From NCBI RefSeq assembly GCF_012427845.1, contig NZ_CP038498.1, positions 3,348,001 through 3,412,000 on the forward strand: a stretch of 64,000 nt of DNA, read 5' to 3'. Numbering within the stretch: the first letter of the stretch is position 1; every line of letters begins with the position of its first letter. The stretch is from Pectobacterium punjabense (GTDB lineage Bacteria; Pseudomonadota; Gammaproteobacteria; Enterobacterales; Enterobacteriaceae). The position numbers were made by a program, and so were the translations under genes. The notes under the pieces were generated by a model. That model saw only the letters and a list, made by a program, of their open reading frames with translations. It was not told the DNA's origin and made no database searches. Below, piece by piece: positions 58,538 to 64,000 of this stretch.

Positions 58538-58563
58538 CCTCCGGTAAGCGAATGCCCCGGAGG
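58538..58563. other. Stem-loop between the ABC operon and a convergent gene
   Basis: CCTCCGG and CCGGAGG form a 7-bp perfect stem with a 12-base loop between convergent genes at 58517 and 58574. It lacks a T-run on either strand and could still end or protect transcripts. Confidence 0.5.
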
Positions 58564-58573
58564 CATAATACTG

Positions 58574-58897
58574 CTAGTGTAAACGCTCACTTCCCAACAT
58601 ATCGCGCATGTTCGTCAGCATGTTCTCAAACAAACGTAATGCCAACCCAACGCTGTTTACGTTGTAGTACAGCGCCGCATCATGATGCTTTAAATAACTC
58701 TCAAACTCCGGTTTATCGATCAATTTATAAATAGCCGTAAATCGCAGGATCAGATGGCTGCAATTATTGAGATACAAATCAAGCGTACGGTAATCGCTTT
58801 TCATCAATTGAGTCAGTAGCACAGTCATATGCTCGAATTCCGTCAACAGTGACGCATAATCTCCCAAATTTTCAGCGCTGTGCTCGGTCGATTTCAT
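58574..58897 (-). CDS. Small helical protein of unknown function
   Basis: From ATG 58897 (MKSTEHSAENLGDYASLL), preceded by an AAGGGAGATG ribosome site, the protein has 107 residues. It is predicted helical, with no signal peptide, no cysteine-rich site and one Cys in the middle (LNNCSHLILRF). The frame extends to 58933 but the extra start has no ribosome site. It sits alone between the iron ABC operon and the chemoreceptor gene. I cannot assign a family. Confidence 0.6.
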   Translation of the reverse strand: MKSTEHSAENLGDYASLLTEFEHMTVLLTQLMKSDYRTLDLYLNNCSHLILRFTAIYKLIDKPEFESYLKHHDAALYYNVNSVGLALRLFENMLTNMRDMLGSERLH

Positions 58898-58984
58898 ACT
58901 GTCATCTCCCTTTATCCTTTCGCCATCCGGCATAGGATTCTATGGCCGCGTACAGCCTCACAGCACAACACGCGGCTTAATAGA

Positions 58985-60652
58985 TCAGAAACGCTGCCAA
59001 TCTCCTTCATCCTGAGCAGCAGCGTTTTTTTTCTTCGCGGGGGCGAGACGAGGTACCGATAGGCCAGACGGTACAGAGGCAAGAGCAGGGGTCAACGCCG
59101 ATGGCGTAATTTGCCCCACAATAAATTGCCCCACCAGTTGGCTCAACGTGCTTGCCTGCTCCTGCAACGACTGCGAGGCAGCGGACGCTTCTTCGACCAA
59201 TGAGGCGTTTTGCTGGGTCACATCATCCATCTGGTTAACGGCCTGATGCACCTGACTGATCCCCTGACTTTGCTCTTCCGTCGCCGCAGCGATTTCGTTC
59301 ACCAAATCCGTTACCTGCTGGATCGCATCCTTCATTGCCGCCATGTTTTTCCCCACATCACTGGCTTGTTCAACCCCTGCCGATACCAGTGAGTTTGAGG
59401 CATCAATCAAATCTTTGATCTCACGGGCTGCCGTAGACGAACGCTGTGCTAGCGTGCGCACTTCTCCTGCTACCACCGCAAAACCGCGACCTTGTTCACC
59501 CGCACGCGCGGCTTCTACCGCCGCATTCAGGGCAAGGATGTTGGTCTGAAACGCAATACCTTCGATAAGCGCAATGATGTCGGTAATCTTGCCTGAGCTA
59601 GTACGAATATGTTCCATCGTACTCAGCATCGTACTGACTGAATCGGCACTATTGATAGAAATCCGGCTAGCATTGCCCGCCAATAGGCTGGCCTGCTGCG
59701 TGTTCTCCGCATTCTGGCGTACCGTTTCGCTGATTTCCGTCATACTGGCAGCAGTTTGTTCCAGCGAAGCAGCCTGTTCTTCCGTGCGGGATGACAGATC
59801 TTCATTCCCCGCCGCAATCTGCGTCGCCGCGCTGCTCACCGACTGCGATGATGCACTCACCGAAGCCAGCGCTGAGGATACCCGCTGCATCAGACTGTTA
59901 AAGGCACGGGCGGTATTTCCCACTTCATCCTTGCGCCGATCGTCCGCTTGAATCGTCAGGTCGAGATGGGTACTAACGCTTTCCATCGTCTGACTCATGT
60001 TATTCAAACTTTTTCTAATGCCCAGGATGGTTCGCACCGCGAAAAAGCCGATCAGCAACACGATCAACAACGTGCCGGACAGCAAACCAAACCACGTTTG
60101 TTCATAGATCTGTTGATTCACCTGACGCAGGTCATCGCCAATCTTGATATTAAGATCAAACTGTTTGCGATAGTTGGCGATCAAATTACGTACGGCCTCA
60201 CCTGGCCCTCCCATGCCCTGGAGAAGGCCAAGCGCAGTGTCATTTTGATTTGCACGTGATGCATTCAAAAAGGCAGGCAGTGAAGCCTGCAATTTTCCGA
60301 TGAGATCGATAGCCTTGTTTGTCAGTTGAAGATCTTCTTCGCTCGAGACGTCATTTTTCAGGTAATACTCATTGAGCGCCTTCAACTCTTCGATGGTTTT
60401 AGTGATGTCCTGCTCGATCGCAGGCAGCTTACGATCGTCATCCGTGGTCTGATGACGATACAAAAAAAGCACCAGCGAATTACTTTTATCTACCAGACTA
60501 TTTAAATCTTTAATGCTCGGAATTGCATTGTCCTGAACGTATTCAAAACGAGACTGGAACCCTGATAATAGTGATAAAGTGACGATAACCAATGAGATAA
60601 GTGCTAGCGACATTAACGAAAACGTCAACAGCAGGCGTTGCGTGATATTCAT
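58985..60652 (-). CDS. Methyl-accepting chemotaxis protein
   Basis: From ATG 60652 ([15 protein letters not shown]) behind a GGAGCGG ribosome site, the 555-residue transducer has a first transmembrane helix (about 8-30), a periplasmic four-helix sensor domain (about 32-185, with [14 protein letters not shown]-type start), a second helix ([19 protein letters not shown]), a HAMP region and the signalling hairpin with tip [20 protein letters not shown]. The last residues GDWQRF resemble the CheR-binding pentapeptide NWETF. The sigma28-like promoter upstream fits flagellar co-control. The ligand is unknown. Confidence 0.93.
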   Translation of the reverse strand: MNITQRLLLTFSLMSLALISLVIVTLSLLSGFQSRFEYVQDNAIPSIKDLNSLVDKSNSLVLFLYRHQTTDDDRKLPAIEQDITKTIEELKALNEYYLKNDVSSEEDLQLTNKAIDLIGKLQASLPAFLNASRANQNDTALGLLQGMGGPGEAVRNLIANYRKQFDLNIKIGDDLRQVNQQIYEQTWFGLLSGTLLIVLLIGFFAVRTILGIRKSLNNMSQTMESVSTHLDLTIQADDRRKDEVGNTARAFNSLMQRVSSALASVSASSQSVSSAATQIAAGNEDLSSRTEEQAASLEQTAASMTEISETVRQNAENTQQASLLAGNASRISINSADSVSTMLSTMEHIRTSSGKITDIIALIEGIAFQTNILALNAAVEAARAGEQGRGFAVVAGEVRTLAQRSSTAAREIKDLIDASNSLVSAGVEQASDVGKNMAAMKDAIQQVTDLVNEIAAATEEQSQGISQVHQAVNQMDDVTQQNASLVEEASAASQSLQEQASTLSQLVGQFIVGQITPSALTPALASVPSGLSVPRLAPAKKKNAAAQDEGDWQRF

Positions 60653-60772
60653 AAACCGCTCCATTTTAAATTTTTATACTGCATATTTTCCTGATTCGGG
60701 GATGTCACATCGGCAACATCCCGTTCTTACATGTCACTGAGTGCAGATCAGGCATGCTTTTACCACGCTCAG

Positions 60773-60799
60773 TTATCGGCAAACCCACAATGACCTTGC
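60773..60799 (-). promoter_or_regulatory. FliA (sigma28)-like promoter of the chemoreceptor gene
   Basis: On the minus strand the -10 element GCCGATAA (60773-60780) is a perfect 8 of 8 match. Eleven bases before it, GCAAGGTC matches 4 of 8 bases of the -35 TAAAGTTT. The start would lie near 60766, giving a leader of about 115 bases. The rest of the gap 60800-60923 holds no gene. Confidence 0.55.
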
Positions 60800-60923
60800 G
60801 TTCCCGATCGTTAAAACAAATTAATAAAATCAAATGGATAGATTAAAACTATCAACCAACGACAATTGATCGTCAAAAACGTCCGTTCATCTGTAACGGC
60901 ACGCAAAGAAAGAGGCACAAAAA

Positions 60924-60958
60924 AAAAAGCACTGACCAATAAGGTTCAGTGCTTTTTT
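60924..60958 (-). terminator. Terminator of the 60984-62111 gene
   Basis: AAAAAAGCACTGA and TCAGTGCTTTTTT form a strong 13-bp A/T-capped stem with a 10-base loop and long T-runs on both strands. It lies 26 bp after the binding-protein stop codon. Confidence 0.9.
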
Positions 60959-60983
60959 ATCTCTGGTTTACTATCTGGTAGCG

Positions 60984-62111
60984 CTATTTCTTCGCTGGCA
61001 GCGTAACCCAGTAGCCCGGCTGATACGGCAGCGGCAGGAACTTCTCATGGAAGGTACGGAATGTTGCATCAGGATCGAGGTCTTTAAATAGTTCAGGGTG
61101 CATCCATTTCGCTAATACTTGAATCGCCACAAACTGATACGGGCTGTCATAGAACTGATGCCAGATCGCATGAGCGTTGCCATCAGTTGCTACCGGCAAC
61201 GTTTTAAATGCTGAGCGTTCCATCAATTTTTGCAAACGTTGCAGCGCTTCCTTCTGATCGGCTCCTGGTCCGACGCCAACCCAGCCGTTCGCCGTGTTGT
61301 AGTTTTTCCAGTTTGCGCCTGTTACCACCACGACATCCGGGCGAGAGCTGATAATCTGCTCAGGATTCAACGTACCAAACGTGCCGGGAATGATGTTCTT
61401 GGCAATGTTGTCACCGCCGGCAACGTCAACCATGCGACCAAAGTTTTCATCACCGAATGACATGCAGCACTCTTCGTCATAACCACCCGCACGGTCGATC
61501 ATCACTTTTGGACGTGAGCCTTGATAGTTTTTCAACCGATCGGTGACGATTTCAATTTGCTCACGACGAAATTTAATAATCTCTTCCGCACGCTGGGGTT
61601 TGCCCACCAGTTGCCCCATGATATGAATGCTTTTCTCCGCATTCTCAAACGGCTTCTCACGGAAATCGATAAACACCACCGGGATACCCAGCGAACTGAG
61701 TTTTTCAATCAATTTACCTTCATCCGTCGCCGCTTTTGACTCCAAATTCATCAACACCAAATCCGGTTTTAGCGTCAATGCCTGCTCAACGTTGAAAGTG
61801 CCATCCTTCGCTCCGCCGAAGGTCGGTAGCTTTTTAATTTCCGGGTATTTCTTTTCATAAGCCATATAGCCGTCGTAATCCGCTTTTGGCAGATCGTCAC
61901 GCCAGCCAACCACACGTTGGAACGGTGCTTCGGTATCAAAGGCAGCCAGCAGATAAATCTGTCGACCTTCCCCTAAAATAATCCGCTTCACTTCGGATTT
62001 AATTTCTACCTTCCTGCCACTAACGTCTTCAATAACAATCGGGTTAGCGCTAGCAGCAACGCTAGCGCTCAGCCCCAAGAGCACAACGACTGAGAACAGC
62101 CATTTCTTCAT
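60984..62111 (-). CDS. Second Fur-linked iron-complex binding protein, without own permease
   Basis: The 375-residue precursor has a signal peptide (WLFSVVVLLGLSASVAASA) and the same two-lobed fold as the protein at 55513-56631. Shared landmarks include the start (IVIEDVSGRKVEIKSEVKRIILGEGRQIYLLAAFD), the double cysteine in YDEECCMSFGDENFGRMVDVAGGDNI and the GTFGTLNPEQIISSRPDVVVVTGANW segment. No permease or ATPase gene follows; a terminator closes it. It probably delivers to the upstream FecCD-type transporter or one elsewhere, which is inference. Its ATG is 32 bp from a Fur box. Confidence 0.88.
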   Translation of the reverse strand: MKKWLFSVVVLLGLSASVAASANPIVIEDVSGRKVEIKSEVKRIILGEGRQIYLLAAFDTEAPFQRVVGWRDDLPKADYDGYMAYEKKYPEIKKLPTFGGAKDGTFNVEQALTLKPDLVLMNLESKAATDEGKLIEKLSSLGIPVVFIDFREKPFENAEKSIHIMGQLVGKPQRAEEIIKFRREQIEIVTDRLKNYQGSRPKVMIDRAGGYDEECCMSFGDENFGRMVDVAGGDNIAKNIIPGTFGTLNPEQIISSRPDVVVVTGANWKNYNTANGWVGVGPGADQKEALQRLQKLMERSAFKTLPVATDGNAHAIWHQFYDSPYQFVAIQVLAKWMHPELFKDLDPDATFRTFHEKFLPLPYQPGYWVTLPAKK

Positions 62112-62142
62112 TATTATTCCCTTCTGCGATTATGGTTATAAA

Positions 62143-62157
62143 TGATAATAGTTATCA
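62143..62157. promoter_or_regulatory. Fur box of the second binding-protein gene
   Basis: TGATAAT-A-GTTATCA matches 14 of 15 bases of the 7-1-7 Fur consensus TGATAAT-N-ATTATCA, 32-46 bp before the start codon at 62111. Confidence 0.85.
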
Positions 62158-62229
62158 TTAATGAAATGATATCCTGCCGTGATTATCGGAGGCAATGGGT
62201 TTCTAACGAGAAGTTAATAAAAAGTGAAA

Positions 62230-63303
62230 TCAGCCGGAGAATGGCCGAATACCGCCCATCATCGCGGGCTGTGCGCTGAGGTAAAGCAGGATACCGGAAC
62301 CAACCAAAATCAGCCCGCCAGCAAAAGCCAGAAGAGAAAACGTCGCTCGCTGCCATACGGGCGATGCACGATTTGCCCCTAAACGCTCAACAACACGACG
62401 GCAGTAAAAAACCAGCACAGCCAACGCCGAGATCGTAATCGCCGTTCCGGCAGCCATCACCAGCGCAGAAACTACGCCCCACAGATAGACGCCGATCACT
62501 TTAGAGAAAAGCAGCACCAGAATAGCGCCTGAGCACGGGCGCATCCCCATTGCCAGTACAATCATCAGGCGCGTACGCCAGCTGCTATCACGCCCAAGCT
62601 CCTCATTACTAGGGAGATGGCGATGCCCACAGCCACAATCGGCATCGTGCTGATGAAGAGAATGAGACGGTGCAGGCATTGGGCGCAGCGTCAGACGTCC
62701 ATGCGTTGGCTTGTTAAGTGGCGTCATGCGCAAAATTGTCGCCGGTTTGGGCTGCCGCGCTAACGTGATATAGAGCTGTTTCAACGCACGAAAACAGAGC
62801 AATAGCCCTAACCCCGCCACCAGGACGAAACTCCCTTTCTCCATCCAGAAACTACTGCTATGCAGCGTCCGGCTCGACAGTTGCAAGATCCCGAGTACTA
62901 CAGTCACCAGCGCTATCGCCATCAGTCCCTGAACCAGTGAGGCAGCAAATGTTAACTTCAGGCTGCTTTTCAGCTTCGACGGATGTGTCGCTAAATAGGT
63001 CATGATAACGACTTTGCCATGCCCTGGCCCGACCGCATGGAGCACGCCATAGACCAGACTGAACATCATCAGGCTCAGCCCAGCCTGATGAGGCTGCTGT
63101 TCCACCATCTGCAACAGATGTGACATCTGCTGGTGCAGCGATTTCTGCCAAATCGCACTTTGCAGCACGATTTGCGGCCAATATCCCACGATGTAATGTA
63201 GCGCCGCAGCAAGCAGCGCTAAAAACAGCCACAGCGGCCACAGATCGCGCAGCTGGCTCAACAACGAACGTTGACGCGACAGCAAGCCAAAGTTTACTGA
63301 CAT
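62230..63303 (-). CDS. zevB: NicO-family metal transporter, ZevB-like
   Basis: The 357-residue membrane protein has about seven helices and the NicO signatures HAVGPGHGKVVIMTYLATHPSK and LAMGMRPCSGAILVLLFSKVI. A cytoplasmic or periplasmic loop (about residues 205-240) is rich in His and Cys (HSLHQHDADCGCGHRHLP), a probable metal-sensing or metal-passing site. With the upstream DUF1007 gene, overlapping by 10 bp, it forms the two-gene layout of the zinc system ZevAB of Haemophilus influenzae. Nickel or cobalt transport cannot be ruled out by sequence alone. Confidence 0.78.
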   Translation of the reverse strand: MSVNFGLLSRQRSLLSQLRDLWPLWLFLALLAAALHYIVGYWPQIVLQSAIWQKSLHQQMSHLLQMVEQQPHQAGLSLMMFSLVYGVLHAVGPGHGKVVIMTYLATHPSKLKSSLKLTFAASLVQGLMAIALVTVVLGILQLSSRTLHSSSFWMEKGSFVLVAGLGLLLCFRALKQLYITLARQPKPATILRMTPLNKPTHGRLTLRPMPAPSHSLHQHDADCGCGHRHLPSNEELGRDSSWRTRLMIVLAMGMRPCSGAILVLLFSKVIGVYLWGVVSALVMAAGTAITISALAVLVFYCRRVVERLGANRASPVWQRATFSLLAFAGGLILVGSGILLYLSAQPAMMGGIRPFSG

Positions 63304-63965
63304 TGCAACGTCACCCGCTGTGCAAACTGTTTCCCCAAATCCATGTCTTCATCCGGTGCATCATTTTTATCCAGTGATAACGCATAGGATTGCAGTTCAG
63401 CGTTAGGCTTTGGCGTGAAAAGCGTAGTTTTACAGCGAGATGCCAGCTCGGGTGCCAGCTTAACGGCCTTATCATTCTGATAGGACATATCGACAAAGTA
63501 GGTCGGGTCGTAAGTAGAAATCAACAAAGGTTTTCCGGCCAGTGGCTGCGGGTGTGACAGCGGGAGTACAAATTCCAACACCGCCTGGTTGCCTTTACGG
63601 GAGAGATTATATTCAGTTGGCAGCCGAGCGTATTTTACGGGCTGATTATCACGATAAATGTCGGTGAAATAGTGCTGTCCCCACACATTCGCCATAACTT
63701 CCGCCGCCAGTTTTTTCCAGACTTCGGAATCCTTTTTCGCCTGTCCTGCGTCATACAGCAAGTCGGCAGACGTGATAGGGTCCATCGTCCACTGCATACG
63801 TAAACCGGTGATGTTGTCGTTCTGGCTTTCAACTGTCGTTTGCATATCAATAAAACTGTGTGGGTGAGCGAAAACGGGTTGGCAGAGCGCCAAACCTGTC
63901 ATGAGCAACGGTATCCGACCGCCCCCTCGTTTCAAAGCGTTATAATGTAACATTATTTTTATCAC
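63294..63965 (-). CDS. zevA: DUF1007 periplasmic metal-binding protein, ZevA-like
   Basis: The 223-residue frame from GTG 63965 (ATG at 63953 gives 219 residues) has a signal peptide ending FAHPHS, so the mature protein begins with the two His typical of this family. Further features are LRMQWTMDPITSADLLYD, DIYRDNQPVKYARLPTEYNL and four Cys or His sites (SRCKTTLF, LQCQ at the end). It is probably the periplasmic partner of the NicO-type gene that overlaps its end. A promoter-like and Zur-like sequence lies inside the first codons, so the true start may differ. Confidence 0.75.
   Translation of the reverse strand: MIKIMLHYNALKRGGGRIPLLMTGLALCQPVFAHPHSFIDMQTTVESQNDNITGLRMQWTMDPITSADLLYDAGQAKKDSEVWKKLAAEVMANVWGQHYFTDIYRDNQPVKYARLPTEYNLSRKGNQAVLEFVLPLSHPQPLAGKPLLISTYDPTYFVDMSYQNDKAVKLAPELASRCKTTLFTPKPNAELQSYALSLDKNDAPDEDMDLGKQFAQRVTLQCQ
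63939..63951. promoter_or_regulatory. Zur-like operator overlapping a -10 element
   Basis: GTTATAATGTAAC matches the Zur core GTTATANTATAAC at 11 of 13 bases. On the minus strand it covers a TATAAC -10 that lies 17 bp after a TTGTGA -35 (63962-63967), a good sigma70 promoter for the ZevAB-like genes. The site is inside the longest reading frame of zevA, which conflicts with the start at 63953 or 63965 unless translation starts later. Confidence 0.4.
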
Positions 63966-64000
63966 AATGTGTACGCCACTCTCTTAGGTTTTTGCGACAG

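Overview
The window is a chromosomal segment of an enterobacterium that is almost certainly Pectobacterium (soft-rot group). This rests on E. coli-like core blocks in their usual local order (baeSR, trhP-cyaR-yegS, guaBA/xseA, der-bamB-yfgM-hisS-ispG-rodZ-pilW-rlmN-ndk, sseA/sseB/pepB, iscRSUA-hscBA-fdx-iscX, trmJ/suhB), with genes typical of soft-rot bacteria between them: a Prt1/protealysin-type metalloprotease, a periplasmic penicillin V acylase-type enzyme and abundant iron uptake genes. No rRNA, tRNA, CRISPR array, prophage or intact insertion sequence was seen.

Region 1 (1-5.6 kb) holds the end of baeS, then baeR, a Vat/CatB-like xenobiotic acetyltransferase, a GNAT acetyltransferase, the glutathionyl-hydroquinone reductase yqjG and the tRNA hydroxylation gene trhP with an FNR-like site upstream. 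Region 2 (5.6-13 kb) has the CRP-linked small RNA CyaR, a palindromic repeat element, yegS, psiE, thiMD behind a TPP riboswitch, two zinc alcohol dehydrogenases (ahr, adhP) and a membrane diguanylate cyclase. Region 3 (13-26.3 kb) is accessory: a two-part flavin-barrel-like protein, a TauE-type exporter beside a LysR regulator, a DUF3750 protein, the acylase, an operon of hydrolase, azoreductase and YciI protein facing a GlxA-type regulator, a Sel1 protein, a YcxB-like membrane protein, a RIO kinase, and a decayed toxin next to its intact antitoxin.

Region 4 (26.3-34 kb) has guaBA with a PurR-like operator, xseA, the metalloprotease overlapped by its emfourin-type inhibitor gene, yfgJ and an AEC transporter. 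Region 5 (34-54.4 kb) is the long conserved minus-strand block from der to trmJ, covering ribosome assembly, outer membrane assembly, isoprenoid and histidyl-tRNA synthesis, cell shape, tRNA/rRNA methylation and the complete ISC iron-sulfur cluster operon with two type 1 IscR sites.

Region 6 (54.4-64 kb) concerns metal uptake: suhB, a Fur-boxed ferric-complex ABC transporter, a small unknown protein, a chemoreceptor with a flagellar-sigma-like promoter, a second Fur-boxed binding protein of the same family without its own permease, and a ZevAB-like (DUF1007 plus NicO) metal system with a Zur-like sequence at its 5' end. Three full copies and one half copy of a MITE-like repeat sit in intergenic gaps. 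I found nothing I would call a wholly new system. The best leads are the twin double-cysteine iron-binding proteins around a chemoreceptor, the ZevAB promoter layout, the protease-inhibitor pair, the orphan antitoxin and the composite repeat.
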